A DNA stretch of 32,255 nucleotides from Candidatus Rokubacteria bacterium 13_1_40CM_68_15 (GTDB lineage Bacteria > Methylomirabilota > Methylomirabilia > Rokubacteriales > CSP1-6), in assembly GCA_001917585.1 (NCBI GenBank), contig MNEG01000061.1, forward strand, positions 1 through 32,255, given 5' to 3'. Positions 7,603 to 14,939 of this stretch are shown piece by piece. The position numbers were made by a program, and so were the translations under genes. Under the pieces are notes generated by a model. The model had not been told where the DNA came from. It worked only from the letters and a program-made list of their open reading frames with translations, and did not search any database. Positions within the stretch are counted from its first letter, which is position 1, and every line of letters starts with the position of its first letter.

Positions 7603-8970
7603 CTACACGACCCGCGGCCAGGTCTCGTCGATCCACTTGTACGTCGTGGTCGGCTCACCTTTGGGATAGCCAGGCGGCGCCGTGATGCTGCGGATCGGCA
7701 CCGTGATGACGCGCTTGGGATCGTGCACCGGGAACGGGTAGTCGGGCGACTGCATGGCGAAGCCCGTGATCGCGTCCTTGTAGCCTTGATGGTTGTCGGG
7801 CCGGATGTAGTTGTAGCCCGACGGACCGGCGTACATCAGGCCCTCGAGCATGGCGATGATCGCATCATCGTCCGGCCAGCCACCGGCCAGGTGGTTCGCC
7901 TTCTCGATGGCCAGCTTCAGCATGTAGAGCGCGGTATAGGCGCCCTCGGCCTCGAAGTTCGGGTACTCCTTCCATCGGTCGTAGAACTTCTTGACGAACT
8001 GGGTGTTGAGCGGCCACTTGTTGCCACCCGGGTACATGAAGTGATAGTTGGCGTGGACGCCGGCGACGATGCCCTCCGGGTGGTCCTTGCCAAGGGCGTG
8101 CGGCGCCACACCGAAGGCCAGCGTCGTCGCCACCTTCATCTTCTTGAACAGGTCGTACTTCAGCGCCTGCTTGTAGAGCGCCACGTAATCGCCGCCCCAC
8201 ACCGAGCAGAACAAGAGGTCCGGCTTCGCCGACACCGTCTTCGTGATGTGGGCGGTGAACTCCGTCGTCCCGAGCTTGGGCCACGCCTCCGACACCACCT
8301 GGATGTTGCCTGACAGCTTCTTCATGGCGATGTTGAAGTGGTCGAACGCGTTGCGCCCGTACGAGTAATCGGGATGGATGTGGGCGATCTTGGTGATCTT
8401 CGGCCACGCCTGCGTGGCCGCGATGGCCGCCATCACGCCGTCGGCCGACTGGATGTTGGTCAGCCGAAAGACATAGTGAGGATTGGGCACGGCCTTTTCG
8501 AACAAGAAGTCCGTGCATCCATCCGTGAAGACGGTCAGGCACTTCAGCTCCTCGGCGACGGGACCGAGCGCCGGCGTGTTGCCGCTGGAGATGACGCCGG
8601 TGAAGCAGTCGATGTTCTCCGACAGCTTCATGCGGCGCAGCTCCTTGACGTTGGCGTCCGTGCCCGCGGCCTCGTCCGCTTTCACCGTCTCGATCTTGCG
8701 CTTGCCGAGCAGTCCTCCCTGCGCGTTGATCTCCTCGGCGGCGAGGATGTGTCCCTTGTACGACTGCTCGCCGAGCACGGCTGCCGGACCGGTGAAGAAG
8801 GTCATGTGACCGGTCTTGTACGGCTTGTCGGGGATCGTCCCCTTGGGTGGCATCGGCGCCTGGGCGTGCGCGGGGCTCGGCAAGACCAGCGAGCCGGCGG
8901 ATGCGCCGACGGCACCGATCGTCACGCCGATCCGATTCAGGAAATCACGACGACTCACCTCTTCAGCCAT
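7603..8970 (-). CDS. livK: Tat-exported substrate-binding protein of the LivK family
   Basis: A periplasmic binding protein of 455 residues that would capture the substrate for LivHMGF. The N-terminus has a twin-arginine motif SRRDFLNR (6-13), a hydrophobic stretch and a cleavage site near AHAQA. The mature part starts with a type 1 periplasmic-binding fold (TGPAAVLGEQSYKGHILAAE, then INAQGGLLG), typical of Peripla_BP_6 proteins. Tat export implies folding before export. The ATG at 8970 has GGGGG about 6 nt upstream. It is the first gene of the operon, and a TTGACT-17-TATCCA promoter lies about 60 nt upstream. Related proteins bind branched-chain amino acids, amides, urea or aromatic acids; the ligand is not evident. 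Confidence 0.9.
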   Translation of the reverse strand: MAEEVSRRDFLNRIGVTIGAVGASAGSLVLPSPAHAQAPMPPKGTIPDKPYKTGHMTFFTGPAAVLGEQSYKGHILAAEEINAQGGLLGKRKIETVKADEAAGTDANVKELRRMKLSENIDCFTGVISSGNTPALGPVAEELKCLTVFTDGCTDFLFEKAVPNPHYVFRLTNIQSADGVMAAIAATQAWPKITKIAHIHPDYSYGRNAFDHFNIAMKKLSGNIQVVSEAWPKLGTTEFTAHITKTVSAKPDLLFCSVWGGDYVALYKQALKYDLFKKMKVATTLAFGVAPHALGKDHPEGIVAGVHANYHFMYPGGNKWPLNTQFVKKFYDRWKEYPNFEAEGAYTALYMLKLAIEKANHLAGGWPDDDAIIAMLEGLMYAGPSGYNYIRPDNHQGYKDAITGFAMQSPDYPFPVHDPKRVITVPIRSITAPPGYPKGEPTTTYKWIDETWPRVV

Positions 8971-9030
8971 AGGTCCCCCTTCGGTGGCGGTTGCGAGCGG
9001 TGTCGGGCGATGGCGCCTTCCGGATAACGC

Positions 9031-9059
9031 TGGATATCGTGCCGGCTCGGCAAAGTCAA
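9031..9059 (-). promoter_or_regulatory. Candidate promoter of the liv operon
   Basis: On the minus strand TTGACT (9054-9059) is followed after 17 nt by TATCCA (9031-9036). The -35 matches 5 of 6 consensus bases and the -10 only 3. It lies in the 153-bp divergent interval between livK and the membrane-protein gene, with a leader of about 55 nt. Confidence 0.4.
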
Positions 9060-9123
9060 GTCGTGCAGCCCGGCGTCACCTTGCGGCGGCGTGGATTTGC
9101 CGCCATGATCGGGAGGCGAGACG

Positions 9124-9840
9124 ATGACAGGAACGCTGGGAGCAACCTTCGGACAGTCGTTCCGGGGCGTGATCAGCGCCATCCGCGAGCGACCGGCGCT
9201 GTTCTCAGCCACGGCCGTCGCCACGCTTGCCCTCAGTGTCGCGCTGCCTCCGTTGCTGCTCTCCGTGGCTCGCAAACCGGCCGATTACTTCACCGTCAAC
9301 CCGTGGCTCCGGCGGCTGCCCGAGTATCTCGCGGCACCGAGCGTGCCGTGGCGCGAGAAGCTCGAGAAGCTTCCCGACCTGGCGCTCTTCTGGTTCTCGT
9401 CGGACAGTCCGATGGGGGGCACCGAGTGGGGCTTCGTCGTGGACGTGCGTGATGTGGCTCGCATGATCGGCACGTCGCTGCTCGTCGGCGCGTACTTCGC
9501 GCTGTGGGCCCGCGCCCGGGCGCTCGGCATCACCGGACCGGGCGCGCGCGTTGGCCAGCGCGGGGGTGCGCTGGGAGCCCTGGTGAGCATCGTGGGATTG
9601 TCGACGGGACCCTGCAGCGTGATGGGGTGCGGCGCCCCCGTGCTTCCCGTGGTCGGTCTGGCGTTCGTCGGGCTGTCCAGCACGACGCTGGCGGCGCTGT
9701 CGAGCGTGTCGACCATCGCCACCGCCGTCGTAGTGCTCGGCCTGGGCGCTGGCGTCGCGGTCCTGGGCTGGCGCGTCGGCGCCGCGGCCGCGCTCATTGC
9801 ATCCCGAACGTATCCGTCAGCGCGCTCAAGCGCCCCATGA
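9124..9840 (+). CDS. Polytopic membrane protein with a CxxxxC motif, function unknown
   Basis: A 238-residue integral membrane protein. Hydrophobic segments are at about 25-49, 112-131, 148-166, 170-190 and 195-224. An extramembrane loop (50-110) is rich in Trp and Pro and probably faces the periplasm. Cys164 and Cys169 sit in TGPCSVMGCGAPVLP, between or inside two helices, with Pro and Gly around them. That resembles Cys/Pro motifs of membrane thiol-disulphide or metal-handling proteins, but no family is recognised. The ATG at 9124 is preceded by GGGAGG, 7 nt away. It is divergent from livK and no operon partner on the plus strand is intact. Confidence 0.7.
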   Translation: MTGTLGATFGQSFRGVISAIRERPALFSATAVATLALSVALPPLLLSVARKPADYFTVNPWLRRLPEYLAAPSVPWREKLEKLPDLALFWFSSDSPMGGTEWGFVVDVRDVARMIGTSLLVGAYFALWARARALGITGPGARVGQRGGALGALVSIVGLSTGPCSVMGCGAPVLPVVGLAFVGLSSTTLAALSSVSTIATAVVVLGLGAGVAVLGWRVGAAAALIASRTYPSARSSAP

Positions 9841-9928
9841 GATCGCCCACGAGCGGCGCGAAGAGCATCGCGACGCACACCGCCGTGGCGAGCCAGATGG
9901 TGACGCGCATGATCGCCTGGCCTTTCAC
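9794..9928 (-). CDS. Possible 44-residue single-pass membrane peptide
   Basis: A GTG at 9928 opens a short frame with one hydrophobic segment (IMRVTIWLATAVCVAMLFAP) and a polar tail ending DTFGMQ. An ATG at 9910 is an alternative start. Its 3' end overlaps the last 47 nt of the convergent membrane-protein gene. No clear ribosome site is present, although the reading frame has plausible codon use. It could be chance. Confidence 0.3.
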   Translation of the reverse strand: MKGQAIMRVTIWLATAVCVAMLFAPLVGDLMGRLSALTDTFGMQ

Positions 9929-9946
9929 GCCGCTAGTCTAGCAGCG

Positions 9947-10604
9947 ATGACCCTCGCTGGCCGCGCGGCGCGTATCGGCCTGGGCGCTGCCGGGGCCTTC
10001 ATCGGCTACGCGTGGCTGCCCCACCTGCGGACGTGGACCTGCCCCTGGCGCGGTCCTTCCAAGAGTGACGCCGTCGCCCTCACCTTCGACGACGGCCCGG
10101 ACCCGCGATGGACGCCCCGCGTCCTCGACATCCTGGCCGCGCGCGGCGCGCGCGCGACGTTCTTCCTCATCGGCCGGCGGGCAGCGGCGGCGCCCGATGT
10201 CGTTGTGCAGCCCGCGCCGCACGGAAGTCGAGATCGCGCGCGGCCACGCCACCCTCGGGGAGCTGATCGGCGTGGCGCCTCGCCACTTCAGGCCGCCGTG
10301 GGGCATGGTGAACGCGGCCATGTGGCGCGCGCTCGAGCGCACGGCCGAGCGTTGTGTCTTCTGGTCGCTGCAGCCGGAGGGACTGTGGGCGCGGAGCGCC
10401 GAGGCGCAGGCGGCGTACGTCGTGAAGCGTGCCGGCGCGGGGGCGATCGTGGATCTCCACGACGCCGAGGGTGTGGCCGGGGCCCCGGCCCGCCTGGCCG
10501 CGGCCCTGCCGGCGATGCTCGATGGTCTCAGCGACGCGGGCTACCGACTGACGACGGTCGCCGACCTGCTCGGCGACACCCAGGCTTCGGGCACGCGCGC
10601 GTGA
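9947..10604 (+). pseudogene. NodB-type polysaccharide deacetylase, internal deletion and frameshift
   Basis: The first frame encodes an N-terminal membrane anchor followed by VALTFDDGPDPRWTPRVLDI and ARATFFLIGRR, which are NodB motif 1 and the next strand. It then runs out of homology near 10200. The next frame resumes with LCSPRRTEVEIARGHATLGE, RHFRPPWGM (motif 3), VDLHDAEG (motif 5) and a normal C-terminus to 10604. Compared with the family about 24 residues are missing between them, including the GHEIGNHTWSHR-type motif 2 that supplies metal-binding histidines. Intact relatives deacetylate N-acetyl sugars of peptidoglycan or surface glycans. As written no active enzyme can be made; sequencing or assembly error at about 10198-10206 is a real alternative. 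Confidence 0.75.
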
Positions 10605-10933
10605 TCAGCTCCGAGAGACGAGAAAGACACCGCCGACGATCAACGCGATGCCGGCCCAGCGGGCGGCGGTGACGGGTTCGCCGAGCAGGAGACTGGCCAG
10701 GAGGGCGACCGCAATGTAGTCCATCGCGGTCATCGGTAGCACGAGGCTCACGTCGGCCCGCGACACCCGAGTAGCAGCCATGGGTTGGAGAGCGCCCGTG
10801 CGATCATGCCAGCCAGCCGGTCGCTGGTGGCGTCGGTGAGGTCGCCGACGGGCCGCATGCCCTTGGCGAGCAGGACGTGACCGGTGCCGCCGATGGTGGC
10901 CGCGATGATCACCAGCACGAACGTCTTGAGCAT
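10605..10933 (-). pseudogene. Small EamA/DMT-type transporter, internal deletion and frameshift
   Basis: The start MLKTFVLVIIAATIGGTGHV (ATG at 10933) and the segment ARALSNPWLLLG are in one frame. The second half, SRADVSLVLPMTAMDYIAVA followed by WAGIALIVGGVFLVSRS, is in another. The split is near 10761-10770. Relatives are about 120-130-residue four-helix proteins of the drug/metabolite transporter superfamily. Here about 15-18 residues containing most of the third helix are lost. The start overlaps the stop of the upstream BamC-like gene (TGATG), so it was the last gene of that operon. It abuts the deacetylase pseudogene tail to tail with no spacer. Confidence 0.7.
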
Positions 10934-11358
10934 CAGAGCTCCCGTGCGATCGCCGCCAGCACGCGCTCTTCGAGCGTACGCTGGGCGACTGCATCGGCGG
11001 TGGCAACGCCCGTGTCGCGCTCGACCCACAGAACGCGCTCGCGCCGAATCATCTCGCGCTGGATCTGGACGCGGGTCTGACTCACACCGGCGGTGGTCAG
11101 CGTCAGGCGCAGCCGCACTCGCTGGTTGATGGCCTGAATCCCAGCGTCGCTCCCGGCCAGGCGCTGAGTCTTGGTGACGAGAATTCCCAGCGGCCGCGCC
11201 GCGTCGTCGATACCCCATCCTTCGGCCTTCAACGCCTTCTCGGCGGCGGCCCACACGCGATCGAAGTCGCCCGGATACGTCAGCTCGACGGGATCGGCGG
11301 CAAGCGCCGGCGTCACGAGAACGAAGGCGAGCGCGAGGGCGCCGAGCCCGCGCGTCAC
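10933..11358 (-). CDS. Exported BamC/NlpB-like small protein, copy 2
   Basis: A protein of 141 residues with a Sec signal peptide (cleavage after about residue 20, ALA-A). The mature part has the pattern DFDRVWAAAEKALKAEGWGIDD, then a G-I-L-V-T-K strand and RERVLWVERD. This resembles the helix-grip domains of BamC/NlpB-type envelope proteins. It is a paralogue of the gene just upstream, with the same length and landmarks (VW, GW-ID, RRER-W). It starts at a GTG overlapping the upstream stop by 4 bp. It lacks a lipobox, so it is probably periplasmic. A role with the adjacent LolD/FtsX-like exporter in envelope assembly is inferred. Confidence 0.65.
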   Translation of the reverse strand: MTRGLGALALAFVLVTPALAADPVELTYPGDFDRVWAAAEKALKAEGWGIDDAARPLGILVTKTQRLAGSDAGIQAINQRVRLRLTLTTAGVSQTRVQIQREMIRRERVLWVERDTGVATADAVAQRTLEERVLAAIAREL

Positions 11359-11771
11359 AGGGCCTTACCGATGGCGTCGAGCAGCGATTTCTCGACGGCC
11401 TGGTCGCTCACGGCCACCGGCTCATCCTTGTCGAGCCAGAAGATGCGCTCGCGCCTGAAGACCGTGCGCTCGACCGAGACGGTGGTGCGCCCGTTGGCGG
11501 CGGCCTTGACCTGCAGCTGAAGGCGATGACGCGTGCCCTTCGCGTACACGCCGTAATCCTTGCCCTCCGTGCCCTCGATGCGGCGGGATTCCGTCGTGAT
11601 GAAGCCGATCTTCCAGTCCTCACTGTCGATGTCCCAGCCGAGCTGCTTGAGCACCGCTTCGGTCGTCGTCCACACGCGCTCGACCGGGGCGGCGAACGTG
11701 CGCGTCAGAGGCTCAGCGGCCGCTGCCGGCATCGCCAGCGTGAACGTCAAAAGCAAGACGACAGCCTTCAT
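11355..11771 (-). CDS. Exported BamC/NlpB-like small protein, copy 1
   Basis: A protein of 138 residues with a Sec signal peptide (cleavage near AAAA-E at residue 20). The mature domain has PVERVWTTTEAVLKQLGWDI, FITTESRRIEG and RRERIFWLDKDEP, matching its tandem paralogue downstream. A strong ribosome site AAGGAGGT lies 7 nt before the ATG at 11771 and overlaps the end of the broken ATPase gene. The good initiation site suggests that it is still well translated even though the upstream ATPase frame is interrupted. Molecular function is unknown. Confidence 0.65.
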   Translation of the reverse strand: MKAVVLLLTFTLAMPAAAAEPLTRTFAAPVERVWTTTEAVLKQLGWDIDSEDWKIGFITTESRRIEGTEGKDYGVYAKGTRHRLQLQVKAAANGRTTVSVERTVFRRERIFWLDKDEPVAVSDQAVEKSLLDAIGKAL

Positions 11772-12381
11772 GGCGCGACCTCCTTCAATATGTGTCCTTC
11801 GAGCCTACCATTCTCGATCCGGAAACTCGCCGTTGCCGGTGCGAAGGCCTCCGGGCGGTGCGTGACGACGACGACGGCACCCCCGCCAGCCGCCCGCCGC
11901 CGCAGCGCCCCGACGATGACGCGAGCGTTGGCGTCGTCGAGGTTACCGGTCGGCTCGTCGGCCAGGAGCAGCGGCGGGTCGTTGAGCACGGCGCGGCAGA
12001 AGGCCACCCGCTGCCGCGCCGACGGGGGTCTGCGCCGCCCCGGTCCACGTAGCGCGCGGCGAGCACGACGTTGTCGAGCGCGGTGAGCGAGGGCAGCAGC
12101 AGGAACGACTGGAAGACGAAGCCGACGAAGCGGCCGCGCGCCCGGCTCCGCGCCGAGCGCCCCAGCGCGCTCACCCGCTCGCCGTCGAACCACACCTCGC
12201 CGGCGTCGGTGTCCTCGAGCAGGCCGAGCACGTTCAGCAGCGTGCTCTTGCCGGAGCCGGACGCGCCCGCGATGACGACGAGATCTCCGCGCCTGACGTC
12301 GACGTCCACACCGTCGAGAACGCGGATCCGGGGCCCGGCGGGCGCGCGATACGTCTTGACGAGGCCTCGCGCGCGCAGCAT
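11768..12381 (-). pseudogene. LolD/MacB-type ABC ATPase lacking the signature motif, frameshifted
   Basis: The first frame (ATG at 12381, overlapping the ftsX stop as TGATG) has Walker A GASGSGKST and the Q-loop FVFQSFLLLPSLTALDNV. It leaves homology after VDRGGADP near 12030. The next frame resumes at RQRVAFCRAVLNDPPLLLADEPTGNLDDANA, holding Walker B and the D-loop, and continues to the normal end with the H-loop VVTHRP. About 22-25 residues are absent, including the LSGGE(Q/R) signature needed for ATP hydrolysis. The intact protein would power the FtsX-like permease encoded just upstream. Either the exporter is dead, or the sequence is wrong at about 12015-12030. Confidence 0.75.
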
Positions 12382-13565
12382 CAAGCGCCGCGGCGAATGG
12401 CCTCCGCCGGCGAGAGCCGCACGACGCGGAGCGTGGCGTAGAGCGCCGCGACGGCGCCGAGCAAGCCGGCGAAGATCAACGCTCCCGCGACGAGGCGGGC
12501 GGAAAACAGGAAGAGCTGCTGCCCGCGGCTCACCCAGGTGTCAATCGCCCCGCCGAGCACGATGGCCGTCACGATGCCGCCGATGCCGCCCGACAGCGTG
12601 ACGGCAAGCGACTCGGTGAGGACTTCGCGTCCGAGCTGGGCGTCGGTGGCGCCCAGCGCGCGTTTGACCCCGAAGTCGCGGAGCCGCTCGAACACCGCGG
12701 CCGCGATCGTGTTCGCCACCGACAGGCCGCCGATGACGAGACCGAGGGCGGCGATGCCCGTCAGGAGCGCCGAGAAGAAGACGGTCGACGCGCGGAGCTG
12801 CCGGGACAGCTCGCTCGGGATCTGGACGTTGACCCTCGGCACGCGCTCGGCGATGCGGCGGGCGACCGCATCGGGGTCCTCGCCCGCGCGCCATCCGACG
12901 GCCGCTCCCGTGTTGAGATCGTCGGCGCGCATCGCCGCCGCGCCGGACGCGAGCAAGGTCCTGAGCATCGGATCCTTGGCCACCCACTGGGCGCGGGCGT
13001 CGGCGATCGGCACGATGACGAAGCGGTCCGGCGCCGTGAGGGTGCGCTCGAGCACGCCCACAATCTCGTAGGCCTCGCCTTCCAGCGTCAGCCGGGCCCC
13101 GACGTCGACGCCCCGCGACGACGCGAACGCCGCGCCAACCACGGCGACCCTGCGGTCATCGACGTTCAGGAAGCGACCGGCGCGGACCGGCAGCGCGGGG
13201 TAGTGGCGGTTCGGCGTCGGCACCGAGAGGTCGAGGCCGAGGACGAGCTCCTGCGTCAGCGTCATGAACTGGGACGTCGTGGGGTTGAGCGGCAACATCA
13301 CTTGAGGTTGCACGCCGGCCACGCCTGGGACTTCGGCGATGGAGCGGATCGCGGAGGCCGGCAGCAGTCCTCCGGCCGTGAAGCCCGCGCCCATGCCGAG
13401 GCCGCGGCCGGCGACCGAGATCTGGCCGAGAACGAAGCGATCGCCGCCCTCGATGAACCGCACGATGCGCTCGCTCATGCCGCCGAGGGCGGTGAGGCCG
13501 GCCACGCCGATGGCGATGCCGGCCACGGTGAAACCGTAGCCGCGCAACAACCGGAGTCCTAGCAA
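12381..13565 (-). CDS. FtsX/LolC/MacB-family ABC permease
   Basis: A protein of 394 residues with the MacB topology: one N-terminal helix (about 10-30), a large periplasmic domain (about 30-260) and three C-terminal helices (about 262-287, 315-340, 350-378), ending in RLSPAEAIRRGA, the usual FtsX C-terminal motif. Such permeases move lipoproteins, lipids or peptides out of the inner membrane using a LolD-type ATPase, here encoded next but broken. The TTG start at 13565 has no obvious ribosome site and an in-frame TGA lies just upstream, so the first residues are uncertain. It follows the KS operon on the same strand after about 100 bp of duplicated sequence. Confidence 0.85.
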   Translation of the reverse strand: MLGLRLLRGYGFTVAGIAIGVAGLTALGGMSERIVRFIEGGDRFVLGQISVAGRGLGMGAGFTAGGLLPASAIRSIAEVPGVAGVQPQVMLPLNPTTSQFMTLTQELVLGLDLSVPTPNRHYPALPVRAGRFLNVDDRRVAVVGAAFASSRGVDVGARLTLEGEAYEIVGVLERTLTAPDRFVIVPIADARAQWVAKDPMLRTLLASGAAAMRADDLNTGAAVGWRAGEDPDAVARRIAERVPRVNVQIPSELSRQLRASTVFFSALLTGIAALGLVIGGLSVANTIAAAVFERLRDFGVKRALGATDAQLGREVLTESLAVTLSGGIGGIVTAIVLGGAIDTWVSRGQQLFLFSARLVAGALIFAGLLGAVAALYATLRVVRLSPAEAIRRGA

Positions 13566-13573
13566 GTCCGAAC

Positions 13574-13668
13574 CATTTCAGCGCTCACTTCCGCGGCGGC
13601 GCTTCGGCTCGCACGATTTCCGAGCATTTCAGCGCTCGCCTCGCCGCCCGATGCGGCTCGGCTCGCAC
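13574..13668. repeat. Imperfect tandem duplication with a 51-bp period
   Basis: CATTTCAGCGCTC occurs at 13574-13586 and 13625-13637. Each copy is followed about 20 nt later by GGCTCGCAC (13606-13614 and 13660-13668), so a whole segment of about 42-45 bp is repeated. It fills the interval between the flavoprotein stop and the ftsX start. It may be a dispersed genomic repeat or carry tandem regulator sites for the downstream genes. Confidence 0.65.
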
Positions 13669-14939
13669 TACCACTCCAACCGTGAGTCGACGGGCCGGCC
13701 TCGACGCTGACGGACCCAGGTGTTGATCCGTGCGATCGCGAAGACGAGCCCGAGGCTCAGGCGCGTGCGCCAGCGAAACCGGATGAAGCTCCCGCCGGAG
13801 AGCACGTTGAGAACGGCCTCGTACATCCCCAGAAAGTTCCGCGGGTGCATCAGCAGATCGAAGAATGCGGGCTCGTAATACTTGTGGATGAACTTGAAGA
13901 GCGGCGCGACGCCGCGCTCCACGCGGCGCTGGTACGCGCGGAAGCGCCGTGCGCTGAAGCGGCCGTCGGCGAACGCGCGCACGATCGCCTCGGCCGCAAG
14001 CTGGCCCGTGCGCAGCGCGATGTAGACGCCGCCCGAGAAGATCGGATCCACGAACGTCACGGCATCGCCGACGGTCACGAAGCGATCGCCCACGATCGGC
14101 GTGTTCACGTATGCGAAGTTCGCCTCTCGATGCACCACGCTGATGCGCTCGGCACGAGCCAGGCCCGCCGCGACCGGAGCGCAGCGGGCGATCATCGACG
14201 CATAGAGGTCGTCGGCCGTGCCCGTCCACGCGCGCACCGTGCGCGCATGCATGACGGCGCCCACGCTGGTGATGTCGTTGGCGAGCGGGATCCACCAGAA
14301 CCAGCCGTCGGGCACGACGTAGATGCGGATGTTGCCCTCTTCCTTGCCGGAGAGCCGGTCGGCACCCCGGAAGTGGGCGAAGAGCGCGACCTTGCCGAGA
14401 TTCGGGCGCCGGCGGCGCTCGCCGAGCTGCGTGGCGATGAAGCTGCTGCGCCCGCTGGCATCGACGAGCATCCGTGCCCGCACCATCGGCGGCGCTCCTG
14501 CGCCGCTCACCCGCACCGTCACGCCGTCACCGTCGAAGTCGACCGACTCGACCGTCGCGGGCTGGAAGACGGACGCGCCCGAGCGGCGGGCGTGGTCGAG
14601 CAGGATCGTGTCGAACTCCGCGCGCGGCACCTCGTAGGAGTAGTTGGGCCACTGCTGGCCCGGGAGGAAGTAGAACGTCCGCTGAAGCCCGTTCTCCTCG
14701 TCGAAGAACATGGCGCCGTTCTTGATCTGGAAGCCGCACGCCTCGATCTCGCGCCGCACACCCATCTGCTCGAGCAGCAGCATCGTGGCCGGCATGAGCG
14801 ACTCGCCGACATGAAACCGTGGAAACACCTCGCGCTCGAAGAGCGCCACCTTCAGCCCGGCCTGGCTCAAGAACGTCGCCGATGACGAACCGCCCGGACC
14901 GCCACCCACGACGACGACGTCGTACCGAACGTCACTCAC
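13668..14939 (-). CDS. FAD-dependent oxidoreductase of the flavin halogenase-like group
   Basis: A 423-residue flavoprotein. The FAD-binding GxGxxG is at 12-17 (GGGPGG). A second FAD motif, VGDAVTFVDPIFSGG, is near 289-303. PRFHVGESL (40-48) is typical of geranylgeranyl-reductase/halogenase-like enzymes. A WxWxIP motif (W213, W215, I217, P218) and a KxGxxF motif starting at Lys73 correspond to hallmarks of FADH2-dependent halogenases, so the protein could halogenate an ACP-bound or aromatic substrate. The GTG at 14939 overlaps the glycosyltransferase stop by 4 bp and starts right at the dinucleotide fold. It is the last gene of the KS operon. A desaturase or reductase role is the alternative. 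Confidence 0.8.
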   Translation of the reverse strand: MSDVRYDVVVVGGGPGGSSSATFLSQAGLKVALFEREVFPRFHVGESLMPATMLLLEQMGVRREIEACGFQIKNGAMFFDEENGLQRTFYFLPGQQWPNYSYEVPRAEFDTILLDHARRSGASVFQPATVESVDFDGDGVTVRVSGAGAPPMVRARMLVDASGRSSFIATQLGERRRRPNLGKVALFAHFRGADRLSGKEEGNIRIYVVPDGWFWWIPLANDITSVGAVMHARTVRAWTGTADDLYASMIARCAPVAAGLARAERISVVHREANFAYVNTPIVGDRFVTVGDAVTFVDPIFSGGVYIALRTGQLAAEAIVRAFADGRFSARRFRAYQRRVERGVAPLFKFIHKYYEPAFFDLLMHPRNFLGMYEAVLNVLSGGSFIRFRWRTRLSLGLVFAIARINTWVRQRRGRPVDSRLEW

